Under the pieces are notes generated by a model. That model saw only the letters and a list, made by a program, of their open reading frames with translations, was not told the DNA's origin and did not search any database. Shown piece by piece: positions 20,601 to 31,738 of a DNA stretch of 64,000 nt; position 1 is the stretch's first letter; each line of letters starts with the position of its first letter. The DNA is from Dipteris shenzhenensis (taxonomy: Eukaryota; Polypodiophyta; Polypodiopsida; Gleicheniales). The stretch lies in the NCBI GenBank assembly GCA_047967505.1, contig CM106540.1. One strand, given 5' to 3'. The translations under genes were made by a program, and so were the position numbers.

Positions 20601-21749
20601 GCTGTTAAAGGGAAAGAGCAGCTTGTGTGTAAGCTCAAAAGGAGCTTGTATGGACTCAAGCAGGCACCAAGAGAATGGTACAAGAAGTTTGATGCCTTCA
20701 TGCAGTCTCAAGGGTATCATAGGTGTGAGACCGATCATTGCTTGTACACCAAACGGGCAAAGGATGGCAGTTTGATGCTACTCATTCTATATGTGGATGA
20801 CATGCTGATTGCCAGTAAATCTCAGCATGAGATTAGTGCTTTAAAGAAACAACTGCATAAGTCTTTTGACATGAAAGACTTGGGTGACGCCAACCATATT
20901 CTTGGCATGCGGATTATTCGTGACAGGTCCAAGGGACTTTTGTTTCTGTCACAGAAGGAGTACATTGACAAAGTACTGCAGAGGTTTAAAATGGAGGGGG
21001 GGAAGTCTATTAGTACCCCGTTGCCTCCACATTTAAAACTCAGCAGTAAGGACAGCCCCAGATCAGATGATGATAAGGCTGAAATGGCCAAGGTTCCGTA
21101 TGCATCTGCAGTTGGTTCTTTGATGTATGCCATGGTTGCCACTCGTCCGGATATTGCTTTTGCGGTGGGAGTCATCAGCAGCTATATGGCAAATCGAGGC
21201 AAGCGGCACTGGGAAGCAGTGAAAGGTGTCTTGAGGTATCTCAAGGGTACCAAAGACTTGTGCATATGCTATGGTAGGCAGGATGCATTGGTGCATGGTT
21301 TCACAGATTCAGACTATGCAGGAAATGCAGATAACCGGAAGTCTACTACCGGTTATATTTTCACTTTTGCAGGAGGTGCTATATCATGGGTGTCTCGGTT
21401 GCAGAAATGCATTGCACTGTCAACCACTGAAGTTGAATATGTTGCAGCCACTGAGGCTTGCAAGGAAGCAATATGGCTTACTCGGCTGGTGGGAGATTTG
21501 GGCATTACAGGAGATATGCCAGTTTTGCATTGTGATAGTCAGAGTGCTATCATGTTGGCAAAGAATCCGGTCTTTCATCAGAAGACCAAGCATATAGATG
21601 TGAAATATCATTTCATCAGGGAGGTACTGGAAGACAAGCGACTTGAGCTTGTGAAAGTGCATACTGATGATAATCTTGCAGATTTGCTCACTAAGAGCTT
21701 GCCTACAGAGCGGTTTGCACATTGCCGCCACATCATGGGATTAGGATGA
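17638..21749 (+). pseudogene. Copia A gag-pol polyprotein, one stop and one frameshift
   Basis: The frame starts at ATG 17638 (MASGGSES). Domains in order: gag (residues 1 to about 230), a CCHC knuckle CFYCGKKGHVKSKC (from residue 235), protease DSGA (Asp 321), the pre-integrase HHCC region, and an integrase with Asp 510, Asp 572 and Glu 608, a DD35E spacing. RT follows, with YVDD at 20788-20799, then RNase H (TDSDYAG, later EVEYVAA). A TAG at 18871-18873 sits where the sister copy on the other strand has a His codon. A 2-bp insertion near 19549-19552 shifts the frame in the integrase. No other lesion was seen across about 1370 codons. Copies made in trans remain possible because LTRs, primer site and polypurine tract are intact. 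Confidence 0.92.
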
Positions 21750-21837
21750 GACCATTCTTATTTTATGGTCTTGTATACAGTAACTGTACATTGCTGTAAT
21801 TTTTATTCTTTTCTCCCCTTTAGGCACATTGGCCTTT

Positions 21838-21848
21838 AGGTGGGAGGT
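21838..21848 (+). other. Polypurine tract of Copia A
   Basis: AGGTGGGAGGT immediately precedes the 3' LTR and would prime plus-strand synthesis. The same tract (one base different) precedes the 3' LTR of Copia C. Confidence 0.8.
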
Positions 21849-22044
21849 TGTTGGGGTAAAGGCACATTGCCACCCCTTTATTAAAGTTATGACACCTATG
21901 ACTGTCTTAATCATAGGGTGAAAACCTAATCCTAATAAAACCTAATGAGTTTGTGGTGTGGCTCATCACTTCACACCCGCACATTTTGGTCTCTCTCTCT
22001 CACTCTCTCCCCCTTTGCTCTTCTCCCTGCTTACACTCCTCTCA
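21849..22044 (+). repeat. 3' LTR of Copia A (196 bp)
   Basis: Identical to the 5' LTR apart from one A/G substitution and loss of 5 bp from the centre of the palindrome. Followed directly by the target duplication CTAGT. Confidence 0.95.
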
Positions 22045-22049
22045 CTAGT

Positions 22050-23048
22050 AACCACGCTTGGCTGCACAATTTCCCATAGCTGTCACTAGTGCCCAATTAG
22101 CCACCTCTCTACTCAAAGCAGAAAAGGAAAGCATACGAGAGCTTTGTCCACCGTCGAGGACTGCCACAACCTATAGTCTCTCACCCTATGAGCAGCACAT
22201 AACACATTCAAATACATCATTCTCCTCTTATAATAACTACTACTTAGAAGTCACCCTTGTTGTAGAAATTAGACACTTGATATTCTTAACAATTTACATG
22301 ACAAATTCACAAATCAATTATCAAGCCTCAAAACACTAAAGACAACATTGCAAATGCTCAAGAGGTTTAGGGGTAAAGGCCTTCAAAGGATTACATATAT
22401 AAAATCATGACCTTATTGTGTGGAACAGCCTAGGAAACATTCCCTAGACGTTCTTATGCCCAGAGTTTTATCTTGTCTTCCTGAGCGGAATGCGTTCCCA
22501 AGTTCCATATCAATGGAATAGGGTTCCTTGGTAACAGCTAGGCTGAATAGCTCTTTCAATAAGCTGATTGATATGAAGTAACAATAGGCGCTGCCTGCTC
22601 AGCTCCTCGCGCTAGTCCTCTGCCTCACCCTACCCTCCCTTCTTCTCCCTTAGAATGCCACCCCTTTTCCTCTTCTCTTATGTTCCTGGCTATTTGTGGG
22701 CTATCTTTTGGCGTGCTCGTGGCCTATCCATGGGCTATCTTCACCCCCACTTCTCTCGCACTGGTTCCACCCCCATCTCCCTCACGATGTTTGCGCCAAT
22801 GCTTGCAACCTATGAGCCCATCGTCGTTGGGCTATAGCAAGGCCTTACCTTGCCACCTTTCCACTTGGGGCCAAGACAACTGCGTCACTAGAGCCTTCAG
22901 CCCCGTGAGGAGAGACCTTGAAAGAAGGAACAAGAGAGCTGAGGCAGATAGACGGGCTGTAAGAGAGAGACCCAAGAGGGCTTGAAAGTTGAGGGAAACT
23001 AGAGATCGCAGGGTAGAGGCAGATGATAGTTGTAGCCTTATGGTAGGC
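22050..23048. other. Unassigned intron DNA between the Copia elements
   Basis: No gene was recognised. It contains a hAT end remnant (22424-22540) and a CT-rich stretch (22600-22800). Copia B is broken at its right border (23049). Confidence 0.5.
22424..22540 (-). mobile_element. Remnant end of a hAT element
   Basis: Resembles the right subterminal region of the complete hAT element at 29258-32372: 'attccctagacgttct' followed by GTTCC/GGAAT motifs and a final 'gttccttggtaaca', compared with 'gttccctggtaacta' there. No transposase sequence and no matching second end were seen. Confidence 0.5.
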
Positions 23049-24920
23049 ACAACATACATCGAACCTTCTCCTGAATAGTTCGATTCATCCGCTCACTCAC
23101 ACCATTTTGAGATGCATTATGAGGGGCTGTGAGTACCTGTTTAATGCCCTTAGCTTCGCAACACTGTACAAAAGTATGTGACACATACTCACCCCCATTA
23201 TCGGATCTGAGGCATTTCAGCCTGCGACTTGTCCGATTCTCAACCTGAGCGACAAACTTCTTGAAAGCCTCTAAGGCATCGCTCTTATGCTTTAAGAAAT
23301 AGACCCACACTTTGCGTGTGGCATCATCAATAAAAGTAATGAAATACTTTGCACCCCCTAGTGATAGCTGTGGCATCTCACACAAATCAGTGTGCACTAG
23401 ATCAAGCGGTGCTCTATTCTGGGGAGTTCTCCTCTTATGAGGAGTCATAGAATGCTTTCCAAAAATGCAATGATCACAAGTAGGCAAATTTGAAAATGAA
23501 AGAGACGGCAGATAACCCAAACGTGACAGTTCTTGCATTCCTTTAACGGACATGTGTCCCAACCGGCTATGCCACAATGAAACCTTTGGCAGCTCGGTTA
23601 TGGCAACAACATGATTACCTACACTGGAAACATAAAGAGGGTACAAGGTATCACTCTTATAACCCTCAGCCACTACAACGTGGCCATCAGTAATCACCCA
23701 TTTGGAATCCCCAAATGTGGTGTGGTAACCACTGTCATCCAACAAGCCAGTGCTAATCAGATTTTTCTTGATTTGCGGCACATGGCGAACACCATCAAGC
23801 ATAAATATGCGTCCATCAGGGAATACTATCTGTATACTGCCAATCCCTGCAATCTGACATGCATAGTTGTTCCCAAGGTGAACAACTCCATGAGTACCTG
23901 TGTAGGAAGTAAACCACTCCCTATGAGGAGTAACATGAAAAGAAGCACCTGAATCCAAGAGCCAGGTGTGCATGTCATGGCCATCAATAACCAATGTATG
24001 TGCAATTACAGCAGAAGAGCATAAAACATCATGCCTGTCACTTTCACTGTCTTCTGCTGCAACATTCACTGCATCCAAGTCATCTGCCTTGGCCTTGCCT
24101 TGCCTTTGCCTTTGCTTCCACTGCATGCATCCTTTGCCTCAGCCTTCTTGGCTTTCTGATCCCGTATAAACTTGAAGCACTTAGACTTCACATGTCCCTT
24201 CTTGCCACAATAAAAGCATTCAATATCCTTTTTGCCACGGGACTGACTGCGGGATTTGGACTTACTAGCAGATCTCCCCTTCTGCTGAGTCGTGCCTCTT
24301 TCCTGTACCTGTAAAGCATTTGAAGACTTGCTGCCCGCATTATTCTTCCTGCTCATCTCCTCCATAAGGAGAGAGCTCTTCACATCAGCATATATAAGAG
24401 TGATATTTGAATTAGACAGGGTGGTCTTGAAAGTGTCCCAACTCTCAGGGAGGGTACACAACAAGAAAGTAGCCTTGAACTCCTCATCAAGGTTCAACCC
24501 CTGTGCAATCAGCTGTGTAAAGATGGCATTGAACTCACTCAAGTGTGAGGTCATAGCTGTACCTTCCTTCATGCGAAGATCAACCAGCTTCTTCAACCAA
24601 TAAACCTTACTGGCTGAACTCTTTTGGGCATACAACTCTGCTAGCCTCTGCCATAGGCCATAAGAGGTCTTTTCAGCCTGAACATTGAACACAAGAGAAT
24701 CACTGAGAGTAAGCATGATAGCAGCCCTCGCGGACAAATCTAGCTCCTCCCACTCATCATCTGACATCCCAGATGGCTTGGCACCCTTCACCCTTATGGG
24801 CTTAGAAATCTTCTTTAGCAGAAGTACATTCAAACACTGTTCTGCCCATAATGCATAATTGTGTGCCCCTTCCAATTTCTTTATGTTCAGAATTGATGAT
24901 TCACTTCCCCCTGATGCCAT
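23049..24920 (-). pseudogene. Copia B gag-protease-integrase fragment, frameshifted
   Basis: The frame starts at ATG 24920 (MASGGSES, as in Copia A) and includes gag, the CFYCGKKGHVKSKC knuckle, the DSGA protease site, the pre-integrase domain and integrase up to the catalytic SERMNRT segment. A 5-bp slippage insertion in the AAGGC repeats around 24090-24110 shifts the frame between knuckle and protease. The protease-integrase part is otherwise open. It is truncated at 23049. Confidence 0.9.
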
Positions 24921-26561
24921 ATCAGATAAGGAAAGTACCTGACTCCCTGTAAGTCAAAAATTGACTGAATAAAATTCTGATTTCTCAGAAAAACCTGCTC
25001 TATCAAGAGCCAGGAGCACTCACAATAGTGCTGTTTTTACTGTCAAAAAATTTGCAGCAAAACAGAAAAATTTCCCTCCAGTTATTGTACCTTCTGACAC
25101 TGTACCGTGCTCAAATAGGCATAAAACAGTAATTTCAGAATGCTGCAGCTGTTCCACAGGTGCTTTATCAGTGCATCATCAGCTGACGAAGCACAAAACA
25201 CTGCTGTCCTGGACACTTCTCCCACCTCAGATGAGGTATTGCACTGATTTTATATGCATAAACCACTTGTCATACACTGTTTTGTTCACTGAAAAGAGGC
25301 TCCATACACTTCAGCCTGTCACAAACCTGCAACAGAAAATGGGACAAATCCCAAGCAATCACCCTTCTGTCAAGGGGATAAAAGGCATCTGAAGGTCTCA
25401 AACAGTAACTCAAGTGCTCTCAAGCAAAATCTGGGCAAAAGCCCCTTGTTTTGACACCTGTACCAAGTGAAAAACACCTCAACACTGAGGTAGCATACAA
25501 AATACAGCGCTCTCCTGGCACTTTCACCTGACAATGCAATGCATAAACGGCCCTGTGTACACAATAACAACACAGATCCCAACGTACAAGCACTGAAGAA
25601 AAAATCTTTTGAGCATTGTCAACGATGGACAGTTAGGGACCGAGTAAACTCGATGCGCCCTGGCCAAGCGTGGCTCAACTGAGATTTTTCAAGGTGTCGT
25701 ACACAAAATGTGACCTGCAGAAATGTCACTGAATACACTGCGGAAACAAGACCAATGTGAGCTCCCTGGCTCCACACTGCCTCAAGGCATACACTGCATA
25801 AACTTCCAGGCAAAAGCCCTTTGAAAAATGTCACCCAAAAGCTGAGATTTGCACTCAGCAAAAGCATAAAAGCCCTCTGCAAAATCAAGGCATTTGACCT
25901 TACCGAAACAAGGTAACTGTGCAACCACCACACACTGTGGTACTAGTCACCTCAAGCACGAGGGACACGAGGGTACTTGCTGTACCTTCAACTCACAGTT
26001 TTAAGAACTGAACAGCCGGGAATGTGAAGAGCAGAGTGCTCTCTCTTTTTCTTCTTTCCCAAAAAAAAAAAAAACTGCTGTACCTGCTGTACTTTCTGTA
26101 CCTGCTGTACCGGCTGTACTTGCTGTACCTGCTGTACCTGTGCAGGGTACAAATCCCAAAAAAAGGAGATTCGAAATGCACCTTCCCTGACGCAGCAGCC
26201 TCCCTGACGAAGTTCTCTCTGACGCAGTCCGTACAGTACGGCCGCCTGTATGGTGTCCGTACGGCAGTACGGACGGCCGTACGTCCGTACAACGACTGTA
26301 CGGTGCGCAACCTGGCTGCGCACACGCAGCTAGCAGCAGCTAGCTGCTGCTGCGGCTAAGGCTGCCCCGCGCTGCCTGCGTGCACGCCTGCGCGCCGCCT
26401 CTCTGCCCGCGCTGCCCACGCTGCCTGCGCAATGCCCAGCTCCACCCGCGCGCTCTGCCTGCGCTACCCGCTGCGCTGCCCCGCTGTGAGCTTGCTGCTG
26501 AGGGCACGAGGCCCGAGGGGATAAGGAGGGGTAGGCAGAAGTGGAGAGGGAGAGAATGAAG

Positions 26562-26573
26562 GCTCTGATACCA
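26562..26573 (-). other. Primer binding site of Copia B
   Basis: On the minus strand TGGTATCAGAGC, two bases inside the LTR end, as in Copia A and C. Confidence 0.88.
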
Positions 26574-26575
26574 GT

Positions 26576-26759
26576 TGAGAGGGAAAGAGTGAGGGAGAAG
26601 AACAACGGAGAGAGAGTGAGAGAGAGGGGTGACACAAAAGATGTGGGTGTGAAGTGTTGAGCCACACCACAAACTCATAGGTTTTATTAGGATTAGGTTT
26701 TTCACCCTATAGGTGTCATATCTTTAATAAAAGGGTGGCAATGTGCCTTTACCCCAACA
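26576..26759 (-). repeat. 5' LTR of Copia B (184 bp)
   Basis: Starts TGTTGGGGTAAAGG on the minus strand and ends CTCTCA. Aligns with the LTR of Copia A but lacks most of the palindrome, and its 3' part differs in sequence, which marks a different subfamily. Confidence 0.9.
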
Positions 26760-28172
26760 GGTAGGACCGTGTAGCACCCATAGTTCTATAGAGTTATTAT
26801 TTGGATAAATTCATCATTTTGGTAAAGATGGACTATTGTTTAAACTAAGTGAGCATGGCATGCCACATGTCCCTCATATCAGCTGTATGAAGTTGGAGCA
26901 CTTGGTCAAGAACGATGATGTACAGATGTGTTTTGGTGATTTGGTTAATGTTGATTTCCCAATGTTGCTTCAAAAGCAATAGCCAATAAGGAATTCATAT
27001 TCTATATGCTCATCCCCCCAAAATGAAATGCTTAAAGATGTCACAAAAGGCTAATAAGAGGCTGGAAATTACTGAAGGTGATCTGATGAAGATGCAAAAA
27101 AGTGGCTGTAAAGTCAGGTGTGCCTGTTAAAAGTTAGAAGCTGCTTCAGAACACTTCTTGGAGCATGTAAAAACTTGAAAACTGCATGTGATTGGAATAT
27201 CTTCAGCCAGTAGCACACATATGCAAGAAAAGCATAGGAATTGCAGAAGCTGCAGTTTTTACTAAATAAATGTCTTGAAATCCAAAAGAAGTGCAACACT
27301 TACTTTATATATGCATACTGACTACACTGGCATCACCATGCATTTGTACATACATGTTTGTACCAAATGTGTGGAATTTGTCTGTGTGTCTTAGGATAGA
27401 AATTTAGTTGTTCTACCACTTTTTCAACCTTTATATTTTGCTTGAGCTTGGTAGCTACTTGAAAGAATTCTAGCTGTCCGACAGGTAGTATTTCAAGTTC
27501 TATTAATTGAGTTTTAACATCCTATGGAAACTGATCTTGGATGCGCAAGTCTTTCGGTTTGCAACTACTTGGGACTTTGCTCAGATATGAACTTTTGCTT
27601 CTTTGGTCTTGATGTTCATTAACTTGGATGCCCAATCATGCAATACCTTGGCACTTTTCAACCAAGGCCTGCCTAGTAATATGGGATAACTGTTCTCTTT
27701 CATTGGAATTACGAGCAAACTGATAGTATAATACTATTTGCCACCAATGGTAAGAACTATACCTAAAATTATACCTAGTGGTTCCACTAGTCGTTGATCC
27801 GTCATGCAAACTTGGAATGGAGAAGTCTCTAGATTCTTGAGCTTGAATCATCTAACAGTTGTTTTCAAGATTATCTTCTCTATAGAACTACAACATCTAA
27901 AAGCATACCAATGCCCCCACCCCCTGAAAGCGTTCACACACACACACATTTTTTTGTGTGGTGAAACCATATATTTCTGTGTGGGAAACCTCAAAAGAGG
28001 TGAAAACCCACCATGAAGTACAAAAGTAAAAAGTTTACAAGTAGGTCCCTAGAAAAAGCCAGATAAGTAGAGATCCAATATTGATGAGGCATTGGTATCC
28101 AGTCCAGCAGAAGTATCCATATTAACAACCTTAGTCTGAGTAACTTGCTCTTGCAAATGCACAGTTGCAAAT

Positions 28173-28209
<37 letters not shown>

Positions 28210-28282
28210 TCACACAAATGCACACCCAACACAACACAATCTTCTGTTTCAATGTTTAACTCTGGTTTTGACTGCTACTCAG
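26760..28282. other. Unassigned intron DNA before the last TPLATE exon
   Basis: AT-rich, with no coding potential recognised. Holds a (CA)n run at 28173-28206 shortly before the splice acceptor. Confidence 0.5.
28173..28206. repeat. (CA)n microsatellite
   Basis: An uninterrupted run of about 16 CA units, ending about 75 bp before the TPLATE acceptor. Confidence 0.95.
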
Positions 28283-28777
28283 ATATGCTATGCTGCAAAA
28301 ACATGGTACGGTGACTTTTTGGGTATGGTTATATTTGGTGCAAGCGAGATGAGTAGGAATGTGGACTTTGGGGATGAGACAACTACAATGGTATGCAAAT
28401 TTGTTCTCCGTGCATCCTCCGCAACAATACTCCAGGAAATCACAGCAGATGTGCAGGAATGGCTGGATGATCTCACAGATGGAGCTGCAACATTTGTTCC
28501 GGAGGAAGATGTGCATGCAGCAGCAGCAGAAAAGCTTAAAAGGTCAATGGAACAGATGGCAGCTTTTAAGGCAGCAGCAGCTGCCCGGCCACCACCACCA
28601 CCACCACCCACGAAAGAAGAAGATGACAGCCTTATTCCTGGAGTAAAGCCTGCTGAACCATCAACATTAACCAAATTTTCAGCAGAGGAAATAGAACATC
28701 GAGCCTTACAAGCTGCAGTATTGCAGGAGTGGGAGATGTTTCGTGTGAAGCAGTCTAACAGGGTCCAAACATTATAA
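28283..28777 (+). CDS. TPLATE: TPLATE, last coding exon
   Basis: Encodes 164 residues and a TAA stop at 28775-28777. It opens with ICYAAKTWYGDFLGM after the acceptor 'ctactcag', continuing the protein from 12886 in phase. Conserved TPLATE segments include VIFGASEMSRNVDFGDETTT, EWLDDLTDGA and the closing AEEIEHRALQAAVLQEW. A proline run and an acidic stretch (PPPPPPPTKEEDD) precede the end; this C-terminal tail is variable in the family. About 14 residues follow LQEW, similar to the length I recall for flowering plants, which supports this stop. No downstream polyadenylation signal was identified before the hAT insertion at 29258. Confidence 0.88.
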   Translation: MCYAAKTWYGDFLGMVIFGASEMSRNVDFGDETTTMVCKFVLRASSATILQEITADVQEWLDDLTDGAATFVPEEDVHAAAAEKLKRSMEQMAAFKAAAAARPPPPPPPTKEEDDSLIPGVKPAEPSTLTKFSAEEIEHRALQAAVLQEWEMFRVKQSNRVQTL

Positions 28778-29249
28778 TTTGACAAGCTAGAATCATAGAA
28801 ACTTAAAGTGCTATAAACCTTGCAGGTGAAGGCTGGTCTTGTGGGAGAGAGTGCAATGGTCACAGCATGCCTTGATTCCATGCTGGAATTTACCCATGGA
28901 CGGAGCGGAGCACGCTCGCATGCATGCACACACAAATGCACGACTGGAGATGGGGTTTTTCAGTTGTCTGTTCCTTCATCGGAAAATATTTCAACTTTCG
29001 ATCTTTCTACTTGGAAAAATGATCATTGCAGGCAAGGTATTTGTATTTGGTTGTGTACAAGTTTCCTTGTGCATGTTTTTTAACAGTTTACTGAGGGTGT
29101 TTACCACATGTTTTGCCACTCCTATTTCCTTGTCTGTAGCTGACAATCACATTTGATGCTATCTATGATTTTTTGTTTCTATGCTAGTAAGTATGGTGCT
29201 TGAACCTTTGTATCTTCTTCATTATGTTAAGACTATGATAACGAGTAGG
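28778..29249 (+). other. Probable TPLATE 3' UTR and flank
   Basis: No conserved domain. A frame at 28820-29083 is open but resembles nothing I know and overlaps the expected 3' UTR. The stretch ends at the hAT target duplication (29250-29257). Confidence 0.45.
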
Positions 29250-29257
29250 GTTTGATG

Positions 29258-29350
29258 CATAGTTACTAGGGAACGTGAACGGCAACGGAACGTCGACCCC
29301 CTGGGGAACGGGAACGCCCAAATCCTAGGGAACGTGAACGGGAAGGGAAC
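29258..29350. repeat. Left terminal and subterminal repeats of the hAT element
   Basis: The terminal repeat at 29258-29275 is followed by at least six GGAACG-type motifs within about 90 bp. Confidence 0.85.
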
Positions 29351-29711
29351 GCCACGTCACCATACCCATAAATAAACATACTATTATATACATTAGAAAG
29401 CTTAAACTTAGAATCCAAGACGCAAAAACATTGCAATTGCTTTTGGAGTAAGCCTTAAGGACTCAAGACTCGGGACATAGTTCACGACTAATCATTGATA
29501 ATAGAATCTAGATTAATCATTATAGCTTGCCAATGGCATACAAAAGCAAAGTCCATCAGAGACAAGGCATAAACATATGAGATTATCTTGAGTCTTGGAA
29601 TCTTGAATCTGGATACAAGAAAAGGAGAGTGACACCTACTACTGAGGCTCCTAGAACTTAAAAAACTAGCTGCTACATGCATGATCCACTCAACACTGTC
29701 AACATCAATGA

Positions 29712-31738
29712 TCAATCTAAATCTGCAGCATTGTGGTTGCTGCCCTCTTCCTCCTCTTCATCATCTCCATCATCTGGTTGATCTCCATCTTCTTGGTCAT
29801 CTCCAACATCATCCATGGATGCACCCACCACAGGAACGATTTGCTGGCATGTTGCCTTACCATTCTTCTCTTGCCATCCAATGAATTCCTCATGGCTGTA
29901 TCCAGCATTCATCTTCTGAAGCAAACGTAAGTTTGCATGCACAAACACAAGGTCACTTGCCTTTTGTGTCCCAAGTCTGTTTCTCTTCTTTGATGCAATG
30001 TGCCCAAAGCTACTCCACAAGTGCTCACAAGGAGAGGAACTTGCTCCTTGACTCAAAATGCGAATAGCCAAGTTTTGCAACAAAGGTGTATCAGTCCCAT
30101 AATCCTCCCACCATAGAGCAGACCTCACAATATACCTGTCCCTTTGTGCATCCTCAGAGCCACACATTCCATATTTCTTCCTATAAAAAGCCAGCCTTCG
30201 CTCTTGTGCATCTGGTACCATTTGCTTCAGTATCTTCTCCCATTCTCGCATCACCTCCTTATTTGACTCTTGCTTGTTACCTTGAAATTCAGGTTCCAAG
30301 ACATAAGTTGCAGCATGCAAGGATGAATGATAGGAGTTCCACCGGTCCACTGCCAAGTCTACTAATTCTTGCTTCCTATTAGGATTAGTCACCACCTCCT
30401 TTACATTTTCAATCATTTTGTCCATCCCCTCATAAACTTTGCCAATGCATGGCTCATCACTATCCATAAGCCTTATCAAAAGGATGATGGGCTTCACTAT
30501 TTTCACCATATGATTGACATCCTCCCAATAGGCATCAGATAAGCATAAAGACTTGCATTCCAAGGCATTTGCACTCTTTGATTCCTTCCACGCCTCCCAT
30601 TCATTACACACAACAAGCTGCCTTAGAGCATTTTTTACCTCTAGAAGACGCTCCAACATGATGAAGTTGTATGCAAAACGTGTCTCTGAATACTTCAAGA
30701 GGTCTTTGGAGGCAAGCTTACAATACACTGCAAGAATGTAGTGGTGTTGTGTGATAAAACCAATAATATCCTTTGCAAAATCAATTATTGGATGAACCCA
30801 AGCAAGCTTCCCTATGTCCTTCAGCAAGTTATTCAAGCAATGTGCCATGCAAGCACTAAAAGTGAGCTTAGGATAACGTGCCTCCAAAATGCGACCTGCT
30901 GCCCTGTTGGAATTCTCCCTATCTGCTATGAATTGAATGACATAATCAGCCCCCACCTCATTAATAGATTCACTCCACAAATCAGCCAACCTCTCTGCTG
31001 TCTTTCCGCCCTCTGAGTTATCAATGGACTTCAAGAAGCATGACTTACCCCTGCAATATGCAACTATGCCCTGAATAGATCGACTACATGTATCACTCCA
31101 TCCATCACCCATCAAGGTAGCACCAAATGTCTTCCATTTCTCTTTAACAAGCTTCAAAGCCCGCTCTATGCTGTGCTTCTCTCCTAAAATCTTGGTTCTT
31201 AAGGCTTCATAAGATGGCGGTGTGTAAGAGGGACCAAAAGCTGCAATAGCCCTCACCATATCCACAAAATAAGGATCGCGGGCTTGATTCAAGGCAATGT
31301 CACCACTATTAAAAAAACGCCCCACTGCATCATCTACCTTTGCCTTCCTGCCAGGGTGCCAAGTGGCAGCTAAGGAGCTTGTTTCTTGCCCTTCCCAAGA
31401 CTGGAAGTGGCAACTGAAATAGAAGGCGTTGCTGAGATTGGAATACTTGTAGACACTGCACTTCCAACAGGCATAAAAGCTCGAGCACCATGCTTAGATG
31501 CATTTGCCAATGCTTTTAAGTGTAAAAGAACATATTCTGGCACTGAAGAACATATGCTAATGCCTTTATTCTGCTCTCCTAACAAGTGAGCTTTCACTCT
31601 CACTGAACTGCCAGTCTTTGGCTGGCCACAATAGCGGCATGTCCATTTTCGTGAACCTCCTGCAAGCACCTCCTCGGGATTTAGAAGGTCCACTTCCTTC
31701 CACCAAAGGGATTGGGCATCAGGGCGTGGAGGAGCCAT
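29712..31738 (-). pseudogene. hAT transposase (BED finger, DUF659, dimerisation domain), frameshifted
   Basis: The transposase cuts and pastes its element. The start is ATG 31738 (MAPPRPDAQSLWW). The first 120 residues hold a BED-type zinc finger (CRYCGQPKTG, HLLGEQNKG and a later Cys). A second frame (open from before 31325 to 29712) carries the DUF659/RNase-H-like core: MGDGWSDT, FIADRENSN, CMAHCLNNLL. It ends with the hAT dimerisation domain (SSPCEHLWSSFGHIASKKRN) and an acidic C-terminus. The two frames meet near 31380, where the first reaches TAG and the second is already open, so a small indel is the simplest explanation; a short intron is less likely. The total of about 660 residues is normal. 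Apart from this break the protein looks intact. Confidence 0.9.

Larger units (their letters stand above)
15836..22044 (+). mobile_element. Copia A: complete LTR retrotransposon in the TPLATE intron
   Basis: A 6.2-kb element with LTRs at 15836-16036 and 21849-22044, both TGTTGGGG...CTCTCA. It is flanked by a perfect 5-bp target duplication CTAGT (15831-15835 and 22045-22049). An initiator-Met tRNA primer site and a polypurine tract follow and precede the LTRs as expected. The gag, zinc knuckle, protease, integrase, RT and RNase H order is that of Copia (Ty1) elements; the gag and knuckle resemble the Tork/Tnt1 group (inference). The LTRs differ by one substitution and one 5-bp indel, so the insertion is young. 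It has one stop and one frameshift, so it cannot make its own polyprotein. Confidence 0.95.
23049..26759 (-). mobile_element. Copia B: 5' half of the same family, inverted
   Basis: On the minus strand this copy has one LTR (26759-26576), a primer site, a leader and gag through integrase. It ends abruptly at 23049, just past integrase Glu. RT, RNase H, polypurine tract and 3' LTR are gone, so no target duplication can be found. Coding sequence is very close to Copia A, whereas LTR and leader are more diverged. With Copia A (arm 15836-19504) it forms an inverted repeat within the intron, separated by about 3.5 kb. Confidence 0.92.
12887..28282 (+). other. TPLATE: 15.4-kb TPLATE intron carrying two Copia elements
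   Basis: The donor 'gtgagt' (12887) and the acceptor ending 'actcag' (28282) flank an intron with intact coding phase across it. About 10 kb of it is Copia sequence: a complete + strand element and a minus-strand 5' half. The rest is unassigned DNA with microsatellites. The intron must be removed for TPLATE to be made, so the enclosed elements are tolerated. Confidence 0.85.

Noticed and set aside
28820-29083. 87-codon ORF after TPLATE as an additional gene or exon
   Set aside because: It follows the TPLATE stop, shows no family feature, and the protein end at 28777 already matches the expected TPLATE length. A 3' UTR is the simpler reading.
31320-31385. Intron joining the two hAT transposase frames
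   Set aside because: The frames overlap by open sequence around 31380 and no convincing donor-acceptor pair of normal intron length was seen; a small indel fits better, although transcripts could overturn this.
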